Shown: positions 1 to 8,837 of the stretch, piece after piece
How the letters are laid out: the number at the start of each line of letters is the position of its first letter
How positions within the stretch are numbered: the stretch's first letter is position 1
Origin: Pseudomonas salomonii
GTDB taxonomy: Bacteria > Pseudomonadota > Gammaproteobacteria > Pseudomonadales > Pseudomonadaceae
Assembly (NCBI RefSeq): GCF_900107155.1
Contig: NZ_FNOX01000002.1
Coordinates: 248,001 to 312,000 of the forward strand
Length of the DNA: 64,000 bases
Direction: 5' to 3'
The notes under the pieces: generated by a model
Told to the model about the DNA's origin: nothing
What the model saw: the letters and a program-made list of their open reading frames with translations, nothing else
Databases searched by the model: none
Program-made: the position numbers and the translations under genes

Positions 1-1
1 C

Positions 2-340
2 GTGAAGAACCGCGACGCCACCACGCCTGTCGGCCCGTGGATCGTCGACGTCGCCGATGTGCCGGACCCCGGCAACCTGACGCTGCGCACCTGGATCAAC
101 GGTGAGCTGCGCCAGGAAGGCAGCACCAAGGACATGATTTTCGACATTCCCTACCTGATCGAATACCTCACCAGCTTCATGACCTTGCAACCCGGCGACA
201 TGATCGCCACCGGCACGCCCGAGGGCCTGGCCGATGTGGTGCCCGGCGATGAAGTGATTGTGGAAGTCGAAGGCGTAGGCCGCCTGGTTAACCGAATTGT
301 CAGCGAAGCGGCGTTCTTCAGCGCCCGTAAAGAGGCTTGA
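2..340 (+). CDS. hpaG: HpaG C-terminal part: OPET decarboxylase / HHDD isomerase (cut by window edge)
   Basis: This is the 3' end of a fumarylacetoacetate hydrolase-fold gene; the reading frame is open to the window edge, so the true start lies outside. In homoprotocatechuate breakdown, HpaG decarboxylates 5-oxopent-3-ene-1,2,5-tricarboxylate and isomerises the product. The visible 112 residues carry the fold's C-terminal signature GDMIATGTPEG, the KNRDAT/GPW stretch and the terminal VEVEGVGRLVN. The stop lies 5 bases before the hpaE ATG, so the two genes are cotranscribed. Whether it is a fused (G1+G2) or a single-domain protein cannot be told here. Confidence 0.85.
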   Translation: MKNRDATTPVGPWIVDVADVPDPGNLTLRTWINGELRQEGSTKDMIFDIPYLIEYLTSFMTLQPGDMIATGTPEGLADVVPGDEVIVEVEGVGRLVNRIVSEAAFFSARKEA

Positions 341-345
341 GCAGC

Positions 346-1806
346 ATGATCAAACATTGGATCAACGGCCGTGAGGTCGAAAGCAAAGACGTGTTCGTCA
401 ACTACAATCCGGCCACCGGTGAAGCCATCGGCGAAGTGGCCAGCGGCGGTGCCGAGGAAGTCGCGCAAGCCGTGGCAGCCGCCAAGGAGGCCTTCCCGAA
501 GTGGGCGGGCACACCGGCCAAAGAGCGTGCACGCTTGATGCGCAAGCTCGGTGAACTGATCGAACAGAACGTGCCGTACCTGGCCGAACTGGAAACCCTC
601 GACACCGGCCTGCCGATTCACCAGACCAAAAATGTGTTGATTCCACGGGCCTCGCACAACTTCGATTTCTTCGCTGAAGTCTGCACACGCATGGACGGCC
701 ACAGCTACCCGGTCGATGACCAGATGCTCAACTACACCCTCTACCAACCGGTGGGTGTGTGTGCGCTGGTTTCGCCGTGGAACGTGCCTTTCATGACGGC
801 CACCTGGAAAACCGCGCCATGCCTGGCGCTGGGCAACACCGCCGTGCTGAAGATGTCCGAGCTGTCGCCGCTGACCGCCAACGAACTGGGGCGCCTGGCT
901 GTCGAAGCCGGCATTCCCAAGGGCGTGTTTAACGTGATCCAAGGCTACGGCGCCACCGCCGGCGATGCCTTGGTGCGCCACCCCGACGTGCGCGCGATTT
1001 CCTTCACCGGCGGCACCGCCACCGGCAAGAAAATCATGCAGACCGCCGGGTTGAAAAAGTACTCCATGGAACTGGGCGGCAAGTCACCGGTACTGATCTT
1101 TGAAGATGCCGACCTGGAACGCGCCCTCGACGCCGCGCTGTTCACTATCTTCTCGCTCAACGGCGAACGCTGCACCGCCGGTAGCCGGATCTTCATCCAG
1201 GAAAGCGTGTACCCGCAGTTCGTGGCCGAGTTTGCCGCGCGCGCCAAACGCCTGATCGTCGGCGACCCGCAAGACCCGAAAACCCAGGTCGGCTCGATGA
1301 TCACCCAGGCCCATTACGACAAGGTCACCGGCTACATCAAGATTGGTATCGAAGAAGGTGCCACCCTGCTCGCCGGCGGCCTGGAGCGCCCGGCCAACCT
1401 GGCGGCGCACTTGAGCAAAGGCCAGTTTATCCAGCCGACGGTGTTCGCTGACGTGAACAACAACATGCGCATTGCCCAGGAAGAAATCTTCGGCCCGGTG
1501 GTGTGCCTGATCCCGTTCAAGGATGAGGCCGAAGCCTTGCGACTGGCTAACGACACCGAATACGGGCTGGCGTCCTACATCTGGACTCAGGACATCGGCA
1601 AGGCGCATCGTCTGGCCTATGGCATCGAAGCGGGCATGGTGTTTATCAACAGCCAGAACGTGCGCGATCTGCGCCAACCCTTCGGCGGCGTGAAAGGCTC
1701 TGGCACGGGCCGTGAAGGCGGCCAGTACAGCTTCGAAGTGTTCGCCGAAATCAAGAACGTGTGCATCTCGATGGGCAGCCATCACATTCCACGCTGGGGC
1801 GTCTGA
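346..1806 (+). CDS. hpaE: 5-carboxymethyl-2-hydroxymuconate semialdehyde dehydrogenase HpaE
   Basis: This is an NAD-dependent aldehyde dehydrogenase that oxidises the semialdehyde released by ring cleavage of homoprotocatechuate. At 486 aa it has the usual family length. The oxyanion and cofactor stretch PWNVPF, the FTGGTATG loop, Glu242 in MELGGK and catalytic Cys276 in GERCTAG are all visible. The ATG at 346 is chosen because the preceding in-frame TTG at 337 overlaps the hpaG stop and the protein typically begins MIKHWI. Position between hpaG and hpaD gives the pathway assignment over other aldehyde dehydrogenases. Confidence 0.93.
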   Translation: MIKHWINGREVESKDVFVNYNPATGEAIGEVASGGAEEVAQAVAAAKEAFPKWAGTPAKERARLMRKLGELIEQNVPYLAELETLDTGLPIHQTKNVLIPRASHNFDFFAEVCTRMDGHSYPVDDQMLNYTLYQPVGVCALVSPWNVPFMTATWKTAPCLALGNTAVLKMSELSPLTANELGRLAVEAGIPKGVFNVIQGYGATAGDALVRHPDVRAISFTGGTATGKKIMQTAGLKKYSMELGGKSPVLIFEDADLERALDAALFTIFSLNGERCTAGSRIFIQESVYPQFVAEFAARAKRLIVGDPQDPKTQVGSMITQAHYDKVTGYIKIGIEEGATLLAGGLERPANLAAHLSKGQFIQPTVFADVNNNMRIAQEEIFGPVVCLIPFKDEAEALRLANDTEYGLASYIWTQDIGKAHRLAYGIEAGMVFINSQNVRDLRQPFGGVKGSGTGREGGQYSFEVFAEIKNVCISMGSHHIPRWGV

Positions 1807-1856
1807 GCGACACAAGAAGCACCTAAGACAACAACAACAATTTCAGGAGAATCAGC

Positions 1857-2714
1857 ATGGGCGAAGTCATCCTGGCGGCGAAAATCTGCCACGTACCCTC
1901 GATGTATTTGTCGGAGCTTCCCGGCAAACACCATGGCTGCCGCGAAGCGGCGATTGCCGGTCACAAGGAGATCGGCCGTCGCGCCCGCGAGCTGGGCGCC
2001 GATACCGCCGTGGTGTTCGATGTGCACTGGCTGGTCAACAGTGCCTATCACGTCAACAGCGGCGCACACTTCAAGGGCATCTACACCAGTAACGAGTTGC
2101 CGCACTTCATCAAGAACATGGAATACGAGTACCCGGGTTGCCCCGAGCTGGGCGAGCTGATCGCGGCCGAAGCCAACGCCGCCGACGTGCGTACCCTGGC
2201 CCACAACATCCCGAGCCTGGAGCTGGAATACGGCACCCTGGTGCCGATGCGTTACATGCACATGGGCGTACCGGACGCGCAAAAACTTAACGTAGTTTCG
2301 ATTGCCGCCTGGTGCGCCTGGCATCGCCTGCAAGACAGCTTCACCTTCGGCGCCGCCGTACGCCGGGCCATCGAGAAGAGCGACCGCAAAGTTGTGGTGC
2401 TGGCCTCGGGTTCGCTGTCGCACCGCTTCTCCGACGACCGCAATGCCGAAGCCAATATCCATAACTGGACGCGTGAATTCGACAAGCAGGTCGACCTGCA
2501 CGTGGTGGAACTCTGGCGCCAGGGCCGCTGGAAAGAGTTCTGCGCCATGCTCCCGGACTACGCCGAGCATTGTTTTGGCGAAGGCAAGATGCATGACACC
2601 GCCATGCTCCTGGGCTTGCTCGGCGGGCCGGATTACGACAAGCCGGCCGAGATCATCACCGCGCCGTTCGGCAGCTCGGGCACCGGGCAGATCAACGCTA
2701 TTTTCCCTGTTTGA
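1857..2714 (+). CDS. hpaD: homoprotocatechuate 2,3-dioxygenase HpaD
   Basis: This is an extradiol ring-cleavage dioxygenase of the LigB-type (class III) family. It opens 3,4-dihydroxyphenylacetate to 5-carboxymethyl-2-hydroxymuconate semialdehyde, using Fe(II). At 285 aa it matches the short HpaD/HpcB form. His12 in KICHVPS and the His in VFDVHW are likely metal ligands. A good ribosome-binding site (TTTCAGGAGA) sits 7 bases before the ATG. It lies 50 bp after hpaE in the same operon. Confidence 0.93.
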   Translation: MGEVILAAKICHVPSMYLSELPGKHHGCREAAIAGHKEIGRRARELGADTAVVFDVHWLVNSAYHVNSGAHFKGIYTSNELPHFIKNMEYEYPGCPELGELIAAEANAADVRTLAHNIPSLELEYGTLVPMRYMHMGVPDAQKLNVVSIAAWCAWHRLQDSFTFGAAVRRAIEKSDRKVVVLASGSLSHRFSDDRNAEANIHNWTREFDKQVDLHVVELWRQGRWKEFCAMLPDYAEHCFGEGKMHDTAMLLGLLGGPDYDKPAEIITAPFGSSGTGQINAIFPV

Positions 2715-2759
2715 CCGTATGGCCGCACGGTATTGCCGCGCGGCCTGAAGGAGCCCTGC

Positions 2760-3152
2760 ATGCCCCACTTTATCGCTGAATACACCGACAACATTGAACA
2801 GCAAGCCGACTTGCCTGGCCTGTTCGAAAAAGTCCACCAAACCCTGGGCGACAGCGGCGTGTTTCCCCTGGGCGGGATCCGCAGCCGCGGGGTGCGCCTG
2901 GACACCTGGCGCATGGCCGACGGCAAGCATGACTACTCCTTCATGCACATGACCCTGAAAGTCGGGCATGGCCGCGACCTGGCGACACGCCAGAAGGTCG
3001 CCGAACAACTCTTCGCGGTGATTACCCAGCACTTCGCCGAGCTGCAGGCCCAACGCCTGCTGGCCTTGTCGTTTGAGATGATCGAGCTGCACGAGCAGCT
3101 CAACTTCAAGCAAAACAACGTGCACGCCTTCCTCAAAGCGCAGGTGGGTTAA
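2760..3152 (+). CDS. hpaF: 5-carboxymethyl-2-hydroxymuconate delta-isomerase HpaF
   Basis: This is a small tautomerase-superfamily enzyme (130 aa) that ketonises 5-carboxymethyl-2-hydroxymuconate before decarboxylation by HpaG. After removal of Met, the N-terminal Pro (MPHFIAEYTDN) is the catalytic base of this superfamily. The start at 2760 is preferred over an upstream in-frame codon at 2733 because it has GAAGGAG just before it and exposes the Pro. It follows hpaD by 45 bp. Confidence 0.92.
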   Translation: MPHFIAEYTDNIEQQADLPGLFEKVHQTLGDSGVFPLGGIRSRGVRLDTWRMADGKHDYSFMHMTLKVGHGRDLATRQKVAEQLFAVITQHFAELQAQRLLALSFEMIELHEQLNFKQNNVHAFLKAQVG

Positions 3153-3202
3153 CACGCTCACCTGTTCGTTCCATCGGCCTCTCAGACAAAAAGTATAAAA
3201 CC

Positions 3203-4507
3203 ATGAGCACAGCCAATACCGCCGACACGCCAGACACCGTCGTACACGACCAAACCCACGGCACCATCACCTGGCGGCTGATGCCGTTGTTGCTGATCTG
3301 CTACCTCTTCGCCCACCTCGACCGCATCAACATCGGCTTCGCCAAGATGCAGATGAGCGCTGACTTGAACTTCAGCGACACGGTCTACGGCTTCGGCGCC
3401 GGCCTGTTCTTCGTGGCTTACGCGCTGTTTGGCGTACCCAGCAACATGGCCCTGGACCGCGTGGGCCCCAGGCGCTGGATCGCCACGCTGATGGTGGTGT
3501 GGGGGGCGTTGTCGACGTGCATGTTCCTGATCGACAGCGCGATGGGCTTCTATGTGCTGCGCTTTTTGCTCGGCGTGGCCGAGGCCGGTTTCTTCCCGGG
3601 CATCCTGGTGTTTTTGAACCGCTGGTACCCGGCCGGTCGTCGCGCGCAAGTCATCGCGCTGTTTGCCATCGCGGTGCCGATGGCCGGCGTGATCGGCGGG
3701 CCACTCTCCGGCGGCATCCTTGAACACTTTCACGACTTGGGCGGCTTGCGCGGCTGGCAATGGATGTTTGTCATCGAAGGCGCCCCCGTGATTCTGCTCG
3801 GGCTGGTGGTGCTCAAGTGCCTGCCGGACAGCTTTGAGACGGTCAAGTGGCTGACGCCCGCGCAGAAGCAACAACTGCGCGAGCAACTGCACCGGGAAGA
3901 ACATCGCAAATCGATCATCTCGTTCTCGGCCATTCTCTGTAACCCGCAGGTGTGGCTATTGGTGGCGGTGTATTTTGCGGTGATGCTGGCGGTCAACACC
4001 CTGGCGTTCTGGATGCCGACGCTGATCCACGGCGCCGGCATCGGCAGTGACGGCAAGGTCGGGCTGCTCAGTGCGGTGCCATATCTGGCTGGCTGTTTTT
4101 TCATGATCGGTTGCGGGCGTTCGTCCGACCGTCACCGTGAACGCCGCTGGCACCTCTGCGTGCCTTTGCTGATGTCGGCGGCCGGCATTGCCATCGCCGG
4201 GCTCGCCCCGGCCAACCCGGCCCTGGTGCTGGGCGGCTTGATCGTCGCCGGCATGGGTGCCAGCGCGGCGTTGCCGATGTTCTGGCAGCTGCCGCCGGCC
4301 TTCCTGTCCAACAACACCCAAGCGGCCGGTATTGCGCTGATCAGTTCCTTCGGCAGCATCGCCTCGTTCTTTGCGCCCTACCTGATCGGCTGGATGCGCG
4401 ACACCACCCAGAGCGCCAGCCTGGCCCTCTACGTCCTGGCGCTGCTCATTGCACTCGGTGGCTTGCTGGTGCTGCGCACCCAGGCAGCCATCGTCAACCC
4501 TCAGTAA
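3203..4507 (+). CDS. hpaX: HpaX-type MFS transporter for 4-hydroxyphenylacetate
   Basis: This is a major facilitator of the anion:cation symporter type (434 aa, about 12 hydrophobic segments). The N-terminal signature YLFAHLDRINIGFAKMQM is typical of the HpaX/phthalate permease branch. The cytoplasmic loop after TM2 carries DRVGPRRW. It sits inside the hpa operon between hpaF and hpaH, so import of 4-hydroxyphenylacetate or its 3,4-dihydroxy derivative is the likely role. No strong ribosome-binding site precedes the ATG, only an A-rich stretch. Confidence 0.88.
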   Translation: MSTANTADTPDTVVHDQTHGTITWRLMPLLLICYLFAHLDRINIGFAKMQMSADLNFSDTVYGFGAGLFFVAYALFGVPSNMALDRVGPRRWIATLMVVWGALSTCMFLIDSAMGFYVLRFLLGVAEAGFFPGILVFLNRWYPAGRRAQVIALFAIAVPMAGVIGGPLSGGILEHFHDLGGLRGWQWMFVIEGAPVILLGLVVLKCLPDSFETVKWLTPAQKQQLREQLHREEHRKSIISFSAILCNPQVWLLVAVYFAVMLAVNTLAFWMPTLIHGAGIGSDGKVGLLSAVPYLAGCFFMIGCGRSSDRHRERRWHLCVPLLMSAAGIAIAGLAPANPALVLGGLIVAGMGASAALPMFWQLPPAFLSNNTQAAGIALISSFGSIASFFAPYLIGWMRDTTQSASLALYVLALLIALGGLLVLRTQAAIVNPQ

Positions 4508-4519
4508 GAGACCTTTGTC

Positions 4520-5323
4520 ATGCTTGATCAACAGCTCATTTTGCAAGCCGCCGCCCGCCTCGACCGGGCCGAACGTTCTCGCGAGCAGGTTCGCCAGTTT
4601 TCCCTGGACCACCCAGCAATAACCATCGAAGACGCCTACGCCATTCAACGCGCGTGGGTGGCACAAAAAATCAAGGACGGCCGCAAGCTGGTCGGGCATA
4701 AAATCGGCCTGACCTCCCGGGCCATGCAGGTCTCATCCAACATCACCGAGCCGGATTACGGCGCGCTGCTCGATGACATGTTTTTCGATGAAGGCACCGA
4801 CATCCCCTTCGAACGCTTTATCGTGCCGCGCGTCGAGGTGGAGTTGGCGTTCATCTTGGGCAAGCCGCTCAAAGGCCCGAACGTGACCATGTTTGATGTG
4901 TTGGACGCCACCGAATGGGTGATCCCGGCGCTGGAGATCATCGACGCGCGCATCCAGCAGGTCGATCCGCACACCAAGGCGACCCGCAAGGTGTTCGACA
5001 CCATCTCCGACAACGCTGCCAATGCCGGCGTGGTCATGGGCGGGCGCGCTGTGCGCCCCACCGAGATCGACCTGCGCAAGGTGCCCGCCGTGCTCTACCG
5101 CAATGGCGTGATCGAAGAGTCCGGCGTCTCGGCGGCGGTGCTCAATCACCCGGCCAAGGGCGTGGCCTGGCTCGCCAATAAACTGGCCACCTATGACGTG
5201 ACCCTGCAACCTGGGCAAATCATCCTGGGCGGCTCCTTCACCCGCCCTGTCGCGGCCAACCCGGGCGATACCTTCCATGCCGACTACGACATGCTGGGCT
5301 CCATTGCCTGCCGATTCGTTTAA
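4520..5323 (+). CDS. hpaH: 2-oxo-hept-3-ene-1,7-dioate hydratase HpaH
   Basis: This is a metal-dependent hydratase of the MhpD/HpaH family. It adds water to 2-oxohept-3-ene-1,7-dioate to give the substrate of HpaI. At 267 aa it has the family length. [12 protein letters not shown] near residue 60 and [11 protein letters not shown] near 105 are family signatures; the acidic residues in the latter bind Mg(II). It starts 12 bp after hpaX and is followed by hpaI after 14 bp, so it is in the same transcript. Confidence 0.93.
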   Translation: MLDQQLILQAAARLDRAERSREQVRQFSLDHPAITIEDAYAIQRAWVAQKIKDGRKLVGHKIGLTSRAMQVSSNITEPDYGALLDDMFFDEGTDIPFERFIVPRVEVELAFILGKPLKGPNVTMFDVLDATEWVIPALEIIDARIQQVDPHTKATRKVFDTISDNAANAGVVMGGRAVRPTEIDLRKVPAVLYRNGVIEESGVSAAVLNHPAKGVAWLANKLATYDVTLQPGQIILGGSFTRPVAANPGDTFHADYDMLGSIACRFV

Positions 5324-5337
5324 CCGGAGATCGCTTG

Positions 5338-6141
5338 ATGGATATGCCTGTCAACACCTTCAAACATCGTCTGCGCAGCGGTGAAGCGCAGATCGGCCTG
5401 TGGCTGGGATTGTCCGATGCCTACTGCGCGGAACTGGCCGCCAATGCCGGCTTCGACTGGCTGTTGATCGACGGCGAACATGCGCCCAACGATCTGCGCG
5501 GCATGCTCGGCCAGCTCCAGGCCGTGGCGCCCTACCCCAGCCATCCGGTGATTCGCCCGGTCATCGGCGACACCGCGCTGATCAAGCAAGTGCTGGATAT
5601 TGGCGCGCAGACGTTGCTGGTCCCCATGGTGGAAAGTGCGGAACAGGCGCGGGAGCTGGTCAAGGCCATCCACTACCCGCCCAACGGGGTTCGCGGTGTC
5701 GGCAGTGCGCTGGCAAGGGCGTCACGCTGGAACAGCATCCCCGGTTACCTCGACAAAGCCGACGAGCAGATGTGCCTGCTGGTGCAGATCGAAAGCCGCG
5801 AAGGCCTGGCCAACCTGGACGCGATTGCGGCTGTAGAGGGGGTGGACGGGGTGTTTATCGGGCCGGCGGACCTGAGCGCATCAATGGGTTATCGCGGTAA
5901 CCCGGGCCATCCTGAAGTGCAGGCGGCGATCGAAGACGCCATCGCGCGTATCCGCAACGCCGGCAAAGCCGCCGGTATTCTCAGCGCCGACCCGATACTG
6001 GCCCGGCGTTATATCGAACTGGGTGCGGCGTTTGTAGCGGTGGGCGTGGATACCACGGTGCTGATGCGCGGGTTGCAAACCCTGGCGGCGGCCTTCAAGG
6101 GTTCACCGGCGCCTGCAAGCACTGCAGGCGGTGTCTACTGA
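5338..6141 (+). CDS. hpaI: 4-hydroxy-2-oxoheptane-1,7-dioate aldolase HpaI
   Basis: This is a class II pyruvate aldolase of the HpcH/HpaI family that splits the last C7 intermediate into pyruvate and succinic semialdehyde. At 267 aa the key residues are visible: His48 in DGEHAPND, Arg in [10 protein letters not shown], Glu in VQIESREG and Asp in GPADLSAS, the last two binding the divalent metal. The ATG at 5338 follows CCGGAGA. It ends the hpa operon; a large inverted repeat follows. Confidence 0.93.
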   Translation: MDMPVNTFKHRLRSGEAQIGLWLGLSDAYCAELAANAGFDWLLIDGEHAPNDLRGMLGQLQAVAPYPSHPVIRPVIGDTALIKQVLDIGAQTLLVPMVESAEQARELVKAIHYPPNGVRGVGSALARASRWNSIPGYLDKADEQMCLLVQIESREGLANLDAIAAVEGVDGVFIGPADLSASMGYRGNPGHPEVQAAIEDAIARIRNAGKAAGILSADPILARRYIELGAAFVAVGVDTTVLMRGLQTLAAAFKGSPAPASTAGGVY

Positions 6142-6170
6142 CGTAGGCTTAGGATGTATGAAGATCAAAC

Positions 6171-6196
6171 TGTGGGAGGGGGGCTTTCCCCCGATG
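6171..6196 (+). repeat. REP-like palindromic element
   Basis: A GTGGGAGG...CCCCCGATG palindromic core of the kind dispersed in fluorescent pseudomonads lies 30 bp after hpaI. Only one orientation is present here. Confidence 0.6.
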
Positions 6197-6220
6197 AGCA
6201 TAACTATCCACACATCATTG

Positions 6221-6350
6221 TAGTGAGCGGGCTTGCCCCGCGCTGGGTGGCGAAGCCGCCCCAAACCCAGGCACCGCGGTTTTTCTGAAACACCGCAGCG
6301 TCCTTATTGGGGCGGCTTCGCCACCCAGCGCGGGGTAAGCCCGCTCACTA
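6221..6350. repeat. 44-bp near-perfect inverted repeat between convergent hpaI and hpaR
   Basis: The left arm (6221-6264) and the right arm (6307-6350) are reverse complements over 44 bp with one mismatch, separated by 42 bp. As RNA from either strand it would form a very stable hairpin and could end transcription of both hpaI and hpaR, although no T-run follows. It resembles the long intergenic inverted repeats common in P. fluorescens genomes. Confidence 0.85.
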
Positions 6351-6356
6351 CTACGC

Positions 6357-6395
6357 CGGTCGGCTCTAAGGCCGTCGCGCTTTTGCTTTTGATCT
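6357..6395 (+). repeat. 39-bp dispersed repeat, copy 1
   Basis: This stretch beginning CCGGTCGGCTCTAAGGCCG and ending TTTTGCTTTTGATCT matches 17863-17901 at 36 of 39 positions. In both places it flanks a large hairpin element and a REP core. Confidence 0.75.
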
Positions 6396-6421
6396 GCGGT
6401 CGTCCCGTCAAACACGCTTGA

Positions 6422-6844
6422 CTAGCGCTTGAGGGTTTTCAGCTCGTTGAGCAAAGTCAGTAACGTCTGCAACTTCTCTTCGCCAAAGCCCGCCTGCAAG
6501 CGCTGGTAATTGGCTTCCATGCTCTGGCTCATCGAGTCGAAGCAGGCTTGCCCCTTCTCGGCCAGCCGCACCAACACACGGCGTTGATCCTGTTGCGCCT
6601 TGCGCCGCTCAACCATGCCCGCCGCCTCCATGCGCACCAGCACACCGGTCATGCTCGGTTTGAGGATGCACGCCAGCTCGGCCAGGCGGTTGATCTCAAG
6701 CTCATCGTGCTGGCTCAGGATACGAATGACCCGCCACTGCTGCTCGGTCAGCCCGTGCTGATTGAGCGAGGGACGAAAAAACCCCATGGCGGCTTCACGC
6801 GCCTGGAGCAAAGTAAGGGTCAAGGATTGGCGCGGTTTGGACAT
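6422..6844 (-). CDS. hpaR: MarR-family repressor HpaR of the homoprotocatechuate operon
   Basis: This is a 140-aa winged-helix MarR protein. The recognition region reads TEQQWRVIRILSQHDELEINRLAELACILKPSMTGVLVRMEAAGMVERR, shown here only by its start and end motifs TEQQWRVIRIL and SMTGVLVRMEAAGMVERR, followed by the wing DQRRVLVRL. This matches HpaR, which represses the meta-cleavage genes and is relieved by 4-hydroxyphenylacetate-type ligands. It is convergent to hpaI rather than divergent from hpaG as in enterobacteria. Its promoter region contains a GTTAAC-type palindromic element that may be its own operator. Confidence 0.85.
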   Translation of the reverse strand: MSKPRQSLTLTLLQAREAAMGFFRPSLNQHGLTEQQWRVIRILSQHDELEINRLAELACILKPSMTGVLVRMEAAGMVERRKAQQDQRRVLVRLAEKGQACFDSMSQSMEANYQRLQAGFGEEKLQTLLTLLNELKTLKR

Positions 6845-6860
6845 GGATGTCGGCGTCGTG

Positions 6861-6881
6861 ATTAGTTAACAGATTAACAAC
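6861..6881. promoter_or_regulatory. candidate HpaR operator
   Basis: An AT-rich, partly palindromic stretch (ATTAGTTAACAGATTAACAA) lies 17 bp upstream of the hpaR start. MarR repressors usually bind such elements in their own promoters. Assignment to HpaR is by position only. Confidence 0.35.
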
Positions 6882-6947
6882 ATTCTAGCATTGACCGCCG
6901 ATCGCCGCGTGCTGCTTTACCGCCCGGCCAGGTTCATGGTTGATATT

Positions 6948-6991
6948 GGCAGCCACGGTCAAGACCGGCGGCACACAGAATCAAGACACCT
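6948..6991 (+). promoter_or_regulatory. tandem 22-bp direct repeat, candidate FeaR-like AraC operator (FAD oxidase promoter)
   Basis: Two direct repeats, 6948-6969 and 6970-6991, begin GGCAGCCACGGTCAAG and GGCACACAGAATCAAG. They share the core GGCAnnCAnnnTCAAG with exact 22-bp periodicity. The pair ends 89 bp before the ATG at 7081. The first repeat matches 20684-20705 at 20 of 22 positions. Tandem direct repeats of about 21-22 bp are the standard binding layout of AraC-family activators. Confidence 0.6.
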
Positions 6992-7080
6992 ACCGCTCGG
7001 AAGGCACTTAATACACCCAACAGGCACAGAGCTTCTTGTTGGCTCTGCAGCGCGTTCCCTTCACTTTTCCAGGCTGCGCC

Positions 7081-8379
7081 ATGATCAATATCGAAACGCC
7101 TACCTACTATTCGGCAACCAAGAAATACAACCTCAGCTTCCCGACGCTCGAGCAGGACGTGGAAGCCGATGTGGTGGTGATTGGGGGTGGTTTCTCCGGC
7201 ATCAACACCGCACTGGAACTCGCTGAAAAAGGCATCACCAACATTGTGGTGCTGGAAGCCCGCTACCTGGGCTTCGGCGGCACGGGCCGCAACGGCGGGC
7301 AGATCATGGCGGGTATAGGCCATGACCTGGAAAAGATCAAGCAGCAAGTCGGCGACGAAGGCCTGCGCCAGATCTTTGAAATCAGCGAGCTGGGCGCCAG
7401 CATCATCAAGGACCGCATCGCCAAATACGCGATCGACGCCGACTTCTGCCACGGCTACGGCTACATGGGCTTCAACGCCCGCCAGGAAAAAACCCTGCGC
7501 GCGTGGGAGAAGGACTTCAAGTCGATCAACACCAAGGACGAAATCCGCTTTATGGCGGGGTCCGAGGTCAATCAGATCATTGGCTCCGACGCCTATACCA
7601 GCGCGTTGCTGCACATGGGTGGCGGGCACGTGCACTCGCTGAACCTGCTGCTGGGCGAAGCCAAAGCCCTGGCCGACCACGGTGTGCGTATCTTTGAGCA
7701 CAGCCCGGCCCTGGAAGTCAGCTACGGCGAACGCATCACCGTGCGCACCGGCCGAGGCTCGGTCAAAGCGTCCAAGCTGCTGTGGGCCTGCGACAGTTTC
7801 CTCAACAAACTGGAACCGGAACTGCACAAGACCACCGTCAATACCTACGCCTTCCAGCTGATGACCGAACCGTTGTCGGACGAGATGATCAACCGCATCA
7901 GCCCGATACACGGCGCCTACAGCGATATTCGGCCGGTGATCGACTACTACCGGGTCACCAACGAAAACCGTCTGTTGTTCGGTGCGGCCACGCCCTTCGT
8001 CGAGCACATCCCGCTGGACCTCAAAGCCTGGAACCGTAACCTGATGCTGAAGATTTTCCCGTACCTCAAGGACGTGAAAATCGACCTGGCGTGGGGCGGG
8101 CCGATGGCGACCGGAGCCAACCTGTTTCCGCAGATCGGCACGCTGAGCGGGCGCCCCAACGCCTTTTATGTACAGGGTTACGCCGGTTTCGGGGTCACGC
8201 CCAGCCACATCATCTGCAAGGTCTTGGCCGAAGGCATGAGCGAAGGCTCGTCGCGCTACGACCTGATCAGTTCGGTCAAGCATGCGCAGATCCTGGGCAA
8301 GGACCATATCCGCCCACTGCTGCTCACGGCCGGCAAAAGCCTTCACCAACTCTCGGGCTATTTCAACGGTCGCCGTTGA
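7081..8379 (+). CDS. PuuB-like FAD-dependent amine oxidoreductase
   Basis: This is a 432-aa flavoenzyme of the D-amino-acid oxidase superfamily, closest in pattern to gamma-glutamylputrescine oxidase PuuB. The dinucleotide motif GGGFSG is at residues 35-40, FGGTGRNGGQ follows at about 65, and the C-terminal GYAGFGVTPSHI binds FAD. It likely oxidises a primary or secondary amine to an aldehyde. Its promoter shares operator-like repeats with a porin, a permease and a phenylacetaldehyde dehydrogenase, so an aromatic amine such as tyramine is a plausible substrate; this is inference. It is followed after 35 bp by a cupin gene. Confidence 0.75.
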   Translation: MINIETPTYYSATKKYNLSFPTLEQDVEADVVVIGGGFSGINTALELAEKGITNIVVLEARYLGFGGTGRNGGQIMAGIGHDLEKIKQQVGDEGLRQIFEISELGASIIKDRIAKYAIDADFCHGYGYMGFNARQEKTLRAWEKDFKSINTKDEIRFMAGSEVNQIIGSDAYTSALLHMGGGHVHSLNLLLGEAKALADHGVRIFEHSPALEVSYGERITVRTGRGSVKASKLLWACDSFLNKLEPELHKTTVNTYAFQLMTEPLSDEMINRISPIHGAYSDIRPVIDYYRVTNENRLLFGAATPFVEHIPLDLKAWNRNLMLKIFPYLKDVKIDLAWGGPMATGANLFPQIGTLSGRPNAFYVQGYAGFGVTPSHIICKVLAEGMSEGSSRYDLISSVKHAQILGKDHIRPLLLTAGKSLHQLSGYFNGRR

Positions 8380-8414
8380 TTGAGCCCCGCTGTTTCATTC
8401 ACAGGAGAACTGCC

Positions 8415-8780
8415 ATGTCTGTTACCACCCTCAAGAAAGATATCCAACTGTCGCAACTCGATGCCTGGGGCACGGTTGCCGACCTGGGCTCCGAGATCCT
8501 CGAAGGTGAAGTCAAAGCCTTTGGCAAAATGACCTTTGGTGCACCGACCGACCCCGTCAGCAGTGCCTATTTCGGCACCACCCAAGGCAAGTTCCGGATG
8601 GTCTACCCGTTCGCCGAACAAGCCACCGTGGTCACCGGGGAAGTGGTGCTGACCGACGAAAGCACTGGCCAGAGCACTCGCTACAAGGCCGGCGACAGCT
8701 GGTTCGTGACCAAGGGCACGCCGGTGCTGTGGGAGGTGGTGAGCGAGAGTTTTGTGAAGCACTATTTCGCGGTAGCCTGA
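8415..8780 (+). CDS. cupin-domain protein (DUF861 / cupin_3 type)
   Basis: This is a 121-aa single cupin. The region FGKMTFGAPTDPVSSAYFGTT is followed by VTGEVVLTDESTG and YKAGDSWFVTKGTPVLWEV, the pattern of the small cupin_3 proteins often encoded beside PuuB-like oxidases. The start at 8415 has ACAGGAGAA upstream. Its enzymatic role is unknown; the fixed pairing with the oxidase gene suggests it acts on, or senses, the same amine-derived compound. Confidence 0.7.
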   Translation: MSVTTLKKDIQLSQLDAWGTVADLGSEILEGEVKAFGKMTFGAPTDPVSSAYFGTTQGKFRMVYPFAEQATVVTGEVVLTDESTGQSTRYKAGDSWFVTKGTPVLWEVVSESFVKHYFAVA

Positions 8781-8790
8781 TCGCTCTCCC

Positions 8791-8815
8791 CTGCCGGCTT
8801 CGACCGGCAGTGTTT
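8791..8815 (+). terminator. intrinsic terminator after the oxidase-cupin operon
   Basis: A 7-bp stem CTGCCGG/CCGGCAG with a 6-nt loop is followed by TGTTTTCT, 10 bp after the cupin stop. Confidence 0.6.
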
Positions 8816-8837
8816 TCTCCGGCGCAGGTGACTGACC

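Noticed and set aside
1782..3161. 459-codon minus-strand frame opposite hpaD-hpaF
   Set aside because: It spans two well-defined genes and their spacer; no domain is recognisable.
6934..8349. 471-codon minus-strand frame opposite the FAD oxidase
   Set aside because: Antisense shadow; the plus-strand product has a full FAD motif and family length.
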